A stretch of DNA of 8,216 bases from Oscillospiraceae bacterium (GTDB lineage: Bacteria > Bacillota > Clostridia > Oscillospirales > QAMX01). Positions 1-6,222 of this stretch are shown here, in pieces. The notes below the pieces were generated by a model. It did not search any database. It was given only the letters and a program-made list of their open reading frames with translations, and was not told the origin of the DNA. The position numbers and the translations under genes are program-made. How positions within the stretch are numbered: the first letter of the stretch is position 1; each line of letters begins with the position of its first letter. The stretch is taken from contig CACYBP010000179.1 in NCBI GenBank assembly GCA_902772625.1, positions 1 through 8,216 of the forward strand, in the 5' to 3' direction.

Positions 1-24
1 GGGATTCTGCCGGATGCGCGCGAT

Positions 25-86
25 CCCGGCAAGCCTTCCCCCTTGGGGGAAGGTGGTTTCGCCATCGGCGAAACCGGATGAGGGGA
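25..86 (+). repeat. Two-hairpin dispersed repeat, copy A
   Basis: This is a 62-bp element found again, in the same orientation, at 1679-1740 (53 of 62 positions identical by hand alignment). It opens with CCCGGCAAG. Hairpin 1 follows (arms 34-42 and 45-53, loop TT), then T, then hairpin 2 (arms 55-63 and 67-75, loop ATC), and it ends with GGATGAGGGGA at 76-86. Similarity to copy B extends weakly leftward to about base 16. The stem of hairpin 2 covaries with copy B (C60/G70 here, T1714/A1724 there) while the loop differs, so the folded form appears to be what is conserved. I recall similar hairpin/GGATGAGGGG-like repeats in gut clostridia, but their function is unknown to me. Confidence 0.85.
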
Positions 87-182
87 CGCCCGTTATCAGG
101 TTCTCTCCCGCGCCGCAGATAAGCGCCTCTTCCGTCTTTGATTATACCCGGAAGACCGTCGTCTTGCAAGCATTTTTCCTCC
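87..182. other. Intergenic segment with no gene seen
   Basis: No credible coding sequence lies between repeat copy A and the promoter of the FAD oxidoreductase. An open frame does run from base 14 through to the FAD gene, but it passes through the repeat hairpins and has no ribosome binding site of its own. A 16-base stretch at 104-119 matches 1641-1656 at 15 positions. A short weak hairpin (AAGAC/GTCTT, near 152-165) precedes a T run at 172-177 and might be the end of an upstream transcript, but it is too weak to call a terminator. Confidence 0.5.
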
Positions 183-211
183 TTGCCTTTTCTCTTCTTC
201 CCCTGTATAAT
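183..211 (+). promoter_or_regulatory. Sigma-70/A-type promoter for the FAD oxidoreductase
   Basis: A -35 box TTGCCT (183-188, four of six consensus bases) and a perfect -10 box TATAAT (206-211) are separated by exactly 17 bases. Transcription would start near 218, leaving a leader of about 24 nt before the ATG at 242. The promoter sits in a pyrimidine-rich tract, which makes the TATAAT stand out. It lies between the repeat and the gene, so the gene should have its own transcript. Confidence 0.8.
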
Positions 212-241
212 GAAAGAAAAACGAAAAGGCAGGGACGGATC

Positions 242-1636
242 ATGGATTCACGCTACGCTTCTCTTCAATTCGACGTGATCGTCATCGGCGGCGGCCCCGC
301 CGGGACGGTGGCGGCCATCGCCGCGGCCCGGGAGGGCGCGAAGGTGCTTCTGGTGGAGCGTCACGGCTTCCTCGGCGGCATGCTCACCGCCGCGGGCACC
401 GGCCCGATGATGTCCTTCCATTCAGGGACGCCCCAAACAGAGCGCACCCAGGTGGTACGCGGAATCCCCGACGAGCTGGTCAAAAAGATGCAGGCCCTCG
501 GCTTCTCCCCGGGACATCTGGAGGACTACGTCGGTTACTGCGGCACCATCACCCCCTTCTCCCCGGAGGGTCTGAAGATCGTGATGGAAAACACCTGTCT
601 GGAGGCCGGGGTCACCCTTTTATACCACACCGATTTCATCGACGCCGGGACCGACGGGGAAAACCGGATCACCTCGGTGCGCCTCCACGCGAAAAACGGC
701 TTTTTCACCGCCTCCGCCAAGGTCTTCGTCGACGCCTCGGCCGACGCCGATCTCGCGGTCTCGGCGGGCGTTGACACCGTGCTCGGGCGGGAGGACGACC
801 ATCTGTCCCAGCCCATGAGCATGAATATTCTGGTGGGCGGAGTCGACCGGGAAAAGGTGCTGGATTTCGTCCTTTCCCATCAGGACGACATGCTGAAAAC
901 CATCCCCTTCGATCATCTGCGTGACATTCCCCGCTCCGGGATCCAGGGCGCGAACAACCTTCTCAAAAAGCTCCGCGCCGAGGGAAAGACCAAAGTGCCC
1001 AACGGCCACCTCCTCTGCTTCGAGACCAACACCCTCGGCCAGTACATCATCAACATGACCCACGTCTCGGAGAAAAACCCCACCGACGCCTTCGATCTGA
1101 CCTTCGCGGAGATCGACGGCCGCCGTCAGGCGCACGAGACCTTCGCGCTTTTCAAGAACTATATTCCCGGCTTTGAAAACGCCCATCTGATCTCCACCGG
1201 TCCGAACATCGGCATCCGGGAAAGCCGGAAGATCGACGGGATCTACAAGCTGACCGCCGAGGATCTTCTGACTCCGGTCATGTTCCCCGACGCGGTGGCC
1301 ATGGGCGGCTATCCCATCGACGTGCACAATCCCGGCGGCAAGCACGGCACCCCCATGCCGCCCCTGAAGCCGGGAAGCTGGTATTCCATCCCCTACCGCT
1401 CGCTCATCACCGAAAAGGTCCCGAACCTCGTGGTGGCCGGCCGCTGCATCAGCGCCACCCATCAGGCCTGCGGCGCCGTGCGCGTAACCCCGATCCTCAT
1501 GGCCGTCGCCCAGGGCGCGGGCACCGCCGCCGCCCTCGTTTCGGAAAGGGGGATCCACGTGAAGGATCTCGACACCGGTCTTCTGCGCGACCGTCTCAAA
1601 AAGGCCGGCGCCTTCCTGGAGGAATACCGCGGATAA
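242..1636 (+). CDS. FAD-dependent oxidoreductase (FAD_oxidored family)
   Basis: This encodes a 464-residue soluble flavoprotein. The N-terminal dinucleotide-binding fold is clear: residues 11-21 read DVIVIGGGPAG, with the ribose-binding acidic residue E39 in the segment LLVERHGFLGG. The C-terminal part carries the second FAD-contacting block typical of this family, NLVVAGRCISATHQACGAVR, followed by a QGAGTAAA stretch. The length fits the family. An open frame extends 76 codons upstream, but I chose the ATG at 242 because homology begins just after it, the extension crosses a palindromic repeat, the promoter lies inside the extension, and AGGGA (231-235) is 6 nt upstream. The gene is monocistronic: own promoter, convergent neighbour and a terminator at 1783. 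The substrate cannot be told; relatives often sit in carbohydrate-use loci. No signal peptide or membrane segment is seen. Confidence 0.9.
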   Translation: MDSRYASLQFDVIVIGGGPAGTVAAIAAAREGAKVLLVERHGFLGGMLTAAGTGPMMSFHSGTPQTERTQVVRGIPDELVKKMQALGFSPGHLEDYVGYCGTITPFSPEGLKIVMENTCLEAGVTLLYHTDFIDAGTDGENRITSVRLHAKNGFFTASAKVFVDASADADLAVSAGVDTVLGREDDHLSQPMSMNILVGGVDREKVLDFVLSHQDDMLKTIPFDHLRDIPRSGIQGANNLLKKLRAEGKTKVPNGHLLCFETNTLGQYIINMTHVSEKNPTDAFDLTFAEIDGRRQAHETFALFKNYIPGFENAHLISTGPNIGIRESRKIDGIYKLTAEDLLTPVMFPDAVAMGGYPIDVHNPGGKHGTPMPPLKPGSWYSIPYRSLITEKVPNLVVAGRCISATHQACGAVRVTPILMAVAQGAGTAAALVSERGIHVKDLDTGLLRDRLKKAGAFLEEYRG

Positions 1637-1678
1637 CTCCTCTTCCGCGCCGCAGAATACCCCGAAAAAGCGCACGGA

Positions 1679-1740
1679 CCCGGCAAGTTTTCCCCCAAGG
1701 GGGAAGGTGGTTTTGCCGAAGGCAAAACCGGATGAGGGGA
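1679..1740 (+). repeat. Two-hairpin dispersed repeat, copy B
   Basis: Second copy of the element at 25-86, in direct orientation, 43 bases after the FAD gene stop. It has the same order: CCCGGCAAG, hairpin 1 (arms 1688-1696 and 1699-1707, loop AA), hairpin 2 (arms 1709-1717 and 1721-1729, loop GAA), then GGATGAGGGGA. Hairpin 1 has two T-G positions at its base that still pair as RNA. Hairpin 2 is perfect, with a compensatory T1714/A1724 pair against C/G in copy A. Similarity runs weakly leftward to about 1670 (GCGCACGGA here, GCGCGCGAT in copy A). The copies bracket the FAD gene and its promoter. Confidence 0.85.
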
Positions 1741-1772
1741 TCCTCCTCTTCTTTTCTCTCTTCCCGCCTCCC
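1741..1772 (+). other. Polypyrimidine tract
   Basis: These 32 bases between repeat copy B and the terminator are all C or T except for one G at 1766. Another pyrimidine-rich tract holds the promoter spacer near 173-204. No gene is seen here. It may simply be low-complexity intergenic sequence, and its reverse complement should not be mistaken for a ribosome binding site because no start codon follows. Confidence 0.5.
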
Positions 1773-1782
1773 ATAAACACCG

Positions 1783-1815
1783 AAAGGCGCGTCAGCCGAC
1801 GCGCCTTTTCTTTTT
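1783..1815. terminator. Intrinsic terminator between convergent genes
   Basis: An 11-bp perfect stem (AAAGGCGCGTC, 1783-1793, with GACGCGCCTTT, 1798-1808) closes a four-base loop AGCC. On the plus strand the stem runs into TTTTCTTTTT (1806-1815), a strong terminator for the FAD oxidoreductase. On the minus strand the same hairpin lies 14 bases after the exporter stop codon, but the downstream U stretch is weaker (TTT, then an interrupted TTT), so it is a likely but less efficient terminator for the ABC genes. Confidence 0.85.
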
Positions 1816-1821
1816 CTCCTT

Positions 1822-3645
1822 TCACGCCTCCCCGCCGTTTTCCCGGTAATACTGCGCCTGGGCGTTCCAGAGGGCTTCATACTTCCCGCCCTTTTCAAGC
1901 AGGCTCCGGTGATCCCCGACCTCGGCGATCCTCCCGCCGTCGAACACCGCGATCTTGTCGCAGAACCGGCAGGAGGCCAGCCGGTGGGAGATATACACCG
2001 TGGTCTTGTCCCCCGCGATGGCGTTGAAATTGGAATAGACCTCGTATTCCGATTCGGGATCCAGCGCCGCCGTCGGCTCGTCCAGAAGGATGAAAGGCGC
2101 GTTCTTGTAAAGCGCCCGGGCCAGGGCGATCTTCTGCGCCTCTCCCCCGGAGATCTCCACGCCCGATTCGTCGAAGGTCTTGTAGAGATACCCGCGAAGC
2201 CCGCCGGGAAAATCCTTGAGTCTTTCTCCGAAATTTGCCTTCCGGAGGCTTTCGGTCACCCGCTCCTCGTCGTATTCTCTTCCGGCGGCCACCACCTCGC
2301 CCAGGGGGAAGGGGAAAAGCCGGAAATCCTGGAACACCACCGAGAAGATCCCGAGGTACTCCCCGTAATCGTATTTCCGGATATCCACGCCGTTCAGCAA
2401 TATCTCTCCCTCCCGGGGATCGTAAAGCCGGGTCAGAAGCTTGATGAAGGTGGTCTTTCCCGATCCGTTCTCCCCCACCAGCGCCAGCTTTTCGCCGATC
2501 TTGAAGGTCAGCGAAACGTCCTTCAGGGCGTCCTCTTCCGCGCCGGGGTAGCGGAAGCTCACGTGACGGAATTCGATCTCGTAGTCGCAGTCGTCCCGCT
2601 TTTCCACCGTCAGAGTGCCCTTTTTCATCCGGTTCGGAAGATCGAACCACGAAAAATACCGCGCGAGGTACTCGTGATTCATCCACTCCCGCTCGAGGGC
2701 CGACACCAGATCCCGCGCGCCCGAAAGGAGCAGGAGGACCGAGGCGGCGTAGCGCGCGATGCTGCCCACCGTGATCCCGCCCGCAAAGGCCGCGAAAAGG
2801 AGCGCGGAATAAAGCCCGATCCTGAGAAGCCCCCCGGCCGCCGACACCGGCAGGGTCCATATCATCGCCTTGTCGCTGGCGCGCTTGATGCTTTCGAAGA
2901 AGACGCGGAATTCCGAAAAGCCGCGTTTCTCCAGAAAGCCGCGCATGGCGTAAAGCCGGATATCCTTGGCCCCGGTGAGATCCTTCACGTAATTGAAGAA
3001 GGAGAAATAGTAGGTGTTGGCGCCCACGCTCTCCCGGTGGAATTTGTTGTTGATCTCGGTTTCCCGCCTCTTCGCGTATGCCGAAAGCGCGACGGTCAGG
3101 ACGACGCCCAGAAGAAGCCCCAGCCGTGCCCAGAGCGGAACGGCGTCCATCGCGAAAAAGGAGGCCGAAAGCGCTGCGGCCGAAAGGATCCGCGTAAGCG
3201 AGGAAACGATCATCGCCGCGCAATGAAAAAGATAAAACCGGTTGAACCCGATCTGGCTTTCCATGCGGATCCGCTCGCGAAGTCTCGCTGTCTCGGGATC
3301 CTCCGCCGTGAGGATATCCATCTCCATGGCCTTTTCGGCAAAGGACCACCCCTCCCGTTGGAAGGCTTTCGTCGAGGCCGCGGACTTGACCGCGTTCAGG
3401 GCGGCCTCCAGAAGCTTCAGAAGAAAGGTGATCCCCACGGCAAGCGCCGCGTAAAGGGCGGCGCGGCCCGCCTCCGCCCCGTCGAACAGGGCGTCCACCA
3501 CCCTGGCGGAAAAGTAGATCGGCACGAAGGGCGTCGCCGCCGACAGAAGCGAAGCGCCGAGCTGCGAAAGGAAATACCCCTTATCCCACTCGTATGCGGT
3601 CTTCCACGCCCGCCGGGCGATCGCGATATGCTCTTTGAAGGTCAA
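1822..3645 (-). CDS. ABC exporter half-transporter B (permease-ATPase fusion)
   Basis: This 607-residue protein fuses six predicted membrane helices (about residues 15-330) to a C-terminal ATPase domain (about 357-600). ATPase landmarks are all present: A-loop Y366, Walker A GENGSGKTT with K397, Q-loop Q439, signature ISGGE starting near 498 (S499), Walker B FILLDEP with catalytic E523, D-loop ALD and switch H554. An intracellular-loop motif, LTGAKDIRLYAM, is shared with the partner as LTAAKDVRVYGM. I set the start at TTG 3645, not the GTG at 3681: AGGAGG sits 9 nt upstream, TTG overlaps the partner's stop as TTGA, and the motif positions then equal those of the partner. It probably pairs with the protein encoded upstream to export a small molecule, lipid or peptide. 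There is no peptidase domain and the substrate is unknown. Confidence 0.9.
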   Translation of the reverse strand: MTFKEHIAIARRAWKTAYEWDKGYFLSQLGASLLSAATPFVPIYFSARVVDALFDGAEAGRAALYAALAVGITFLLKLLEAALNAVKSAASTKAFQREGWSFAEKAMEMDILTAEDPETARLRERIRMESQIGFNRFYLFHCAAMIVSSLTRILSAAALSASFFAMDAVPLWARLGLLLGVVLTVALSAYAKRRETEINNKFHRESVGANTYYFSFFNYVKDLTGAKDIRLYAMRGFLEKRGFSEFRVFFESIKRASDKAMIWTLPVSAAGGLLRIGLYSALLFAAFAGGITVGSIARYAASVLLLLSGARDLVSALEREWMNHEYLARYFSWFDLPNRMKKGTLTVEKRDDCDYEIEFRHVSFRYPGAEEDALKDVSLTFKIGEKLALVGENGSGKTTFIKLLTRLYDPREGEILLNGVDIRKYDYGEYLGIFSVVFQDFRLFPFPLGEVVAAGREYDEERVTESLRKANFGERLKDFPGGLRGYLYKTFDESGVEISGGEAQKIALARALYKNAPFILLDEPTAALDPESEYEVYSNFNAIAGDKTTVYISHRLASCRFCDKIAVFDGGRIAEVGDHRSLLEKGGKYEALWNAQAQYYRENGGEA

Positions 3646-5474
3646 CTCTCTTCGCCTCCTTCCCTCTCCTCCCGATACCACACGCTCTGGATGTCATAAA
3701 GTCTTTTGTATTCTCCCCCTGCCCGTAAAAGCTCCTCGTGCGTCCCCTCCTCCCGGATCCTGCCGTGATCCAGAAGGATCACCCGGTCGCAGAAGGCGGT
3801 GGAAGCAAGCCTGTGGGAGATGAAAAGCGAGGTTTTTCCCCGGCACATGTCGAAATAGGTCTGATAGACCCGGCTTTCGGCGATGGGATCAAGGGCCGCT
3901 GTGGGCTCGTCCAGCACCAGGACCGGCGCGTCCTTATAAAGCGCCCGGGCAAGCACCAGCCTTTGCGCCTCTCCCCCTGAAAGGCCGATCCCATCTGGGT
4001 GGAGCGTGCGGTCAAGTCTTGTCTCGATCCCCCGAGGAAGGGAAGCGAGCTTCTCTCCGAGTCCCGCCCTTTCCATCGCCTCCCGGACGCGGACGGGGTC
4101 GTATTCTTCGCCGCCCGCCACCGTCTCCGCAAGAGAAAAGAAAGCGGTTCTCACCTCCTGGAACACCGGAGAAAAGAGGGTATAGTAATCCTCCCGGAGG
4201 AACTTATCCTGCGGGACCCCGTCGATCAGGATCCGTCCCGACGTGGGCCTATATAACCCGGTGAGAAGCTTTACAAGCGTCGTCTTCCCCGCGCCGTTCA
4301 CCCCCACCAGGGCGAGCCGTTCCCCGCTCCGCAGGGTGAAGGAAAGGTCGCGGATCGTGTCCTCCTCCGCGTTTTCGTACCGGTAGGAGACCTGCTCGAA
4401 GGTGATCTCCGGAGAAATCCTGTGTCTTTCCGCCTTCTCCTCCCCGCTGCCGTCGGGATCGGGCAGGTCGAGAAAATCCCGGTAATCGCAGGCGACCAGG
4501 CTTGCCGAGCGCAGTTTGTTCCATCCCTCGACCATCCCGCCGATCCAATCGCCGAAGGTGGCGGCCGCAGCGAAATACAGGACGAATTCCGAGGGGGTGA
4601 GCTTTCCCGAAAGCACCATGGCGATCAGGACGGCGTAGGCCGCCCCGTCCCGGATCAGGATCGCGAGAAGCTCCGCGGTGTGGGCGAAAAACCGGCGCGG
4701 CTCCTCTTTTTTCTGCCACGCGGTCTCCTCGTCCCAAAGCTCCCTCCGGATCGCCCGGAACCAGGAGGCCATCCCGTACACCCGCACGTCCTTGGCGGCG
4801 GTCAGATCCTCGCAAAGGCTGATGAGATCCATGATTTTGGAGTGTCTCTTCCCGTTTTCCTCCCGGTATTTGTAGACCCACCGGTCGAAAAGCCGCATGG
4901 AGAAAAGGCTTACCAGCGGCGCAAACGTCAGGATCGGCAAAAGCCAGGGGCTGGCCAGCGAGATCACCGCGCCGAAGAAGAGATAGCCGATAAGGTTCCG
5001 GAGCAGATCGAATCCGTTCTTCGCCACGTCCACCACCACTTCCACGCCGTCCCACTGGCCGACCGCCATCTCGGCCCGGTCGGCCAGCTCGCGCACCCGC
5101 TTCTTTTCCAGAAGCTCGTAGGAAAGCGAGAGGCGCTTGTGGGTCAGGCGGTTGGTCATCTCCGACCGGTAAAGGGCTCTTTCCCCGCCCATGACGTATT
5201 CCCGGACCTCGCGCAGCCCCTCTCCGAGCCCGATCAGAAGCAGGATGATCCCCACCGGGAGAAAAGCGTCCCATCCATTTCCTCCCGCGGTCACGGCCTC
5301 CACCGTTTTCGCCGGGAGCAGAACGCCCAGATACTGCATTCCGATCTCCAGGGGGATCGTGAACGCCATGGCGAAAAAGCCCAGAGGGCGGATCCGGATA
5401 AACCGGCTCATGCCCCAGAGTGAGTTCTGAAGGGGCGAATAGGAGGGCTTTATTTTTGTTTTCGCGTTTTCCAT
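3642..5474 (-). CDS. ABC exporter half-transporter A (permease-ATPase fusion)
   Basis: This 610-residue protein has membrane helices over about residues 25-330 and an ATPase domain from about 357 to 600. Landmarks: A-loop Y366, Walker A GVNGAGKTT with K397, Q-loop Q439, signature LSGGE (S499), Walker B VLVLDEP with E523, D-loop ALD and switch H554. These numbers equal those of the partner gene downstream. Both therefore keep the catalytic glutamate and the histidine, unlike many heterodimeric exporters in which one ATP site is degenerate. The ATG at 5474 is preceded by AAAGGAGA with about 9 nt spacing. It is the first exporter gene, separated from the kinase gene by 94 bp containing a terminator. 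I infer a heterodimer with exporter B from the overlap, orientation and matching architecture. Drug, lipid or peptide export are all possible. Confidence 0.9.
   Translation of the reverse strand: MENAKTKIKPSYSPLQNSLWGMSRFIRIRPLGFFAMAFTIPLEIGMQYLGVLLPAKTVEAVTAGGNGWDAFLPVGIILLLIGLGEGLREVREYVMGGERALYRSEMTNRLTHKRLSLSYELLEKKRVRELADRAEMAVGQWDGVEVVVDVAKNGFDLLRNLIGYLFFGAVISLASPWLLPILTFAPLVSLFSMRLFDRWVYKYREENGKRHSKIMDLISLCEDLTAAKDVRVYGMASWFRAIRRELWDEETAWQKKEEPRRFFAHTAELLAILIRDGAAYAVLIAMVLSGKLTPSEFVLYFAAAATFGDWIGGMVEGWNKLRSASLVACDYRDFLDLPDPDGSGEEKAERHRISPEITFEQVSYRYENAEEDTIRDLSFTLRSGERLALVGVNGAGKTTLVKLLTGLYRPTSGRILIDGVPQDKFLREDYYTLFSPVFQEVRTAFFSLAETVAGGEEYDPVRVREAMERAGLGEKLASLPRGIETRLDRTLHPDGIGLSGGEAQRLVLARALYKDAPVLVLDEPTAALDPIAESRVYQTYFDMCRGKTSLFISHRLASTAFCDRVILLDHGRIREEGTHEELLRAGGEYKRLYDIQSVWYREEREGGEES
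3655..3660 (-). promoter_or_regulatory. Ribosome binding site deciding the TTG start of exporter B
   Basis: The minus strand reads AGGAGG here, 9 nt before the TTG at 3645-3643. The site lies inside the last codons of the upstream exporter gene. Its position, with the TTGA stop/start overlap, supports translational coupling and rules against the GTG at 3681, which would lie upstream of this site. Confidence 0.75.
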
Positions 5475-5520
5475 CTTGCCTCTCTCCTTTCGCTCTCATC
5501 CTATCACGGGAAACGCCTCA
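5475..5520 (-). promoter_or_regulatory. Short exporter leader without a convincing promoter
   Basis: Between the terminator and the exporter ATG I find the ribosome binding site (AAAGGAGA, 5490-5483) and only a weak -10-like TAGGAT (5503-5498). At 17 bp spacing the -35 position would be TTCTTT, a poor match that falls in the terminator U-tract. If a promoter exists here it is weak or needs an activator; otherwise the exporter depends on read-through from the kinase gene. Confidence 0.3.
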
Positions 5521-5560
5521 AAAGAAAAATCGTGCACGAAACGCCGGATTTCGTGCACGA
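5521..5560 (-). terminator. Intrinsic terminator after the kinase gene, built from two identical palindromes
   Basis: Read on the minus strand, 8 bases after the kinase stop, arms TCGTGCACGAAA (5560-5549) and TTTCGTGCACGA (5541-5530) form a perfect 12-bp stem with a 7-base loop. TTTTTCTTTT follows directly, a classic intrinsic terminator. Unusually, each arm contains TCGTGCACGA, itself a perfect 10-bp palindrome, at 5530-5539 and 5551-5560, 21 bp apart. As DNA this looks like a pair of dyad operator sites two helical turns apart. The element lies between the two-component genes and the exporter genes, so it may limit read-through or bind a regulator. The second role is inference. Confidence 0.8.
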
Positions 5561-5568
5561 ACGGTATC

Positions 5569-6219
5569 TTATGCCAGCGCCGGCACCAGAAACTCGGTGC
5601 TGAAGGCGCCCTCTTCGCTGTTGACCTTGATCCAGCCGCCCCGGTTTTCGACCACCGCCGCGGCGCGCCGGAGACCGAAGCCGTGAAGGCCCGGTTTCCC
5701 GGAGGCGAAAAGCCCCCGCTCCTTCTTTTTCTTTTCTCCCGCGGCGTTCAGCAGGGAGAAATAAAGCATCTTGCCCTTCATGGCGATATAGAGCCGTATG
5801 AATTTCTCCCCCGCGGCGCTTCCGGCGGCCTCGATGGCGTTTTCCAGAAGATTTCCCACCAGGATCGAAAGCTCCACGTCCGAAAGGGTCAGCTCCTCGG
5901 CCGCCGTCGCCTTGACCTTCACCGCGATCCCTCTTTCCTTGGCCTGGGCGATCTTGGCCGACAGCACGGCGTCCAGGGTCACGTTCCCGGTCTTGAGGAG
6001 GGTGTCCACCGCGAAGAGCCTTTCGTCCAACCGGTCGACGTAGGCGATGGCCCGTTCGGTCTCCCCTTCGGCGAGATACGCGCGCAGCGTCTCCAGATGG
6101 TGATGAAAATCGTGCTTGTATCCCCGCATTTCGGCGTGGATCGAGCGCACCTCGGCCACGTGTCTTGCGCTTTCCTCGTTCTGATAGGAGGCAAGCTTCA
6201 TAAAGGTCCTTTTCCGCAT
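5569..6219 (-). CDS. GHKL sensor-type histidine kinase lacking a membrane sensor domain
   Basis: This 216-residue protein is only the cytoplasmic core of an AgrC-like (GHKL) histidine kinase. The phospho-acceptor region MRGYKHDFHHHL has H36 as the expected phosphorylated histidine. The ATP-binding part has the N-box NLLENAIEAA (N123, N127), an asparagine at 159 in LLNAAGE, and the glycine-rich HGFGL motif (180-184). No membrane helix or sensor domain precedes the H-box, only about 30 residues that could form a dimerising coiled coil. Relatives are commonly about twice as long, with several membrane helices. The ATG at 6219 is firm: AGGAG lies 7 nt upstream inside the end of the regulator gene, whose stop is 3 nt away. 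It presumably phosphorylates the adjacent regulator. It may sense a cytoplasmic signal or rely on a separate membrane partner. Confidence 0.88.
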   Translation of the reverse strand: MRKRTFMKLASYQNEESARHVAEVRSIHAEMRGYKHDFHHHLETLRAYLAEGETERAIAYVDRLDERLFAVDTLLKTGNVTLDAVLSAKIAQAKERGIAVKVKATAAEELTLSDVELSILVGNLLENAIEAAGSAAGEKFIRLYIAMKGKMLYFSLLNAAGEKKKKERGLFASGKPGLHGFGLRRAAAVVENRGGWIKVNSEEGAFSTEFLVPALA

Positions 6220-6222
6220 CTC

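Noticed and set aside
25..86. CRISPR repeat or integron attC site
   Set aside because: There is no regular spacer array, no cas or integrase gene, and the two copies are 1654 bp apart. The structure fits a dispersed hairpin repeat better.
14..241. N-terminal extension of the FAD oxidoreductase (76 codons from ATG 14)
   Set aside because: It translates a palindromic repeat and a promoter region, and homology starts just after ATG 242.
173..1772. Similarity of the pyrimidine tracts near 173-204 and 1741-1772 as a sign of a larger duplicated unit
   Set aside because: Both are low-complexity C/T runs and their distances from the two repeat copies differ (about 87 versus 0 bases), so resemblance by composition is more likely.
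620..1825. Long minus-strand open frame (401 codons) opposite the FAD oxidoreductase
   Set aside because: It is antisense to a gene with clear FAD-binding motifs, starts in a pyrimidine-tract/terminator region, and its translation has no recognisable motif. Long antisense frames are expected in GC-rich coding DNA.
1707..2027. Small plus-strand frame beginning in repeat copy B
   Set aside because: It begins inside the repeat hairpin, crosses a strong terminator and runs antisense into exporter B. The KPDEG residues it shares with the frame through copy A come only from the repeat.
1909..3699. Long plus-strand open frame (596 codons) opposite exporter B
   Set aside because: The opposite strand encodes a complete ABC exporter with all ATPase motifs. 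The plus-strand translation is rich in R, P, G and H and shows no family motifs.
5475..5529. Strong promoter for the exporter genes
   Set aside because: Only a TAGGAT-like -10 is present, and neither a proper -35 nor correct spacing accompanies it.
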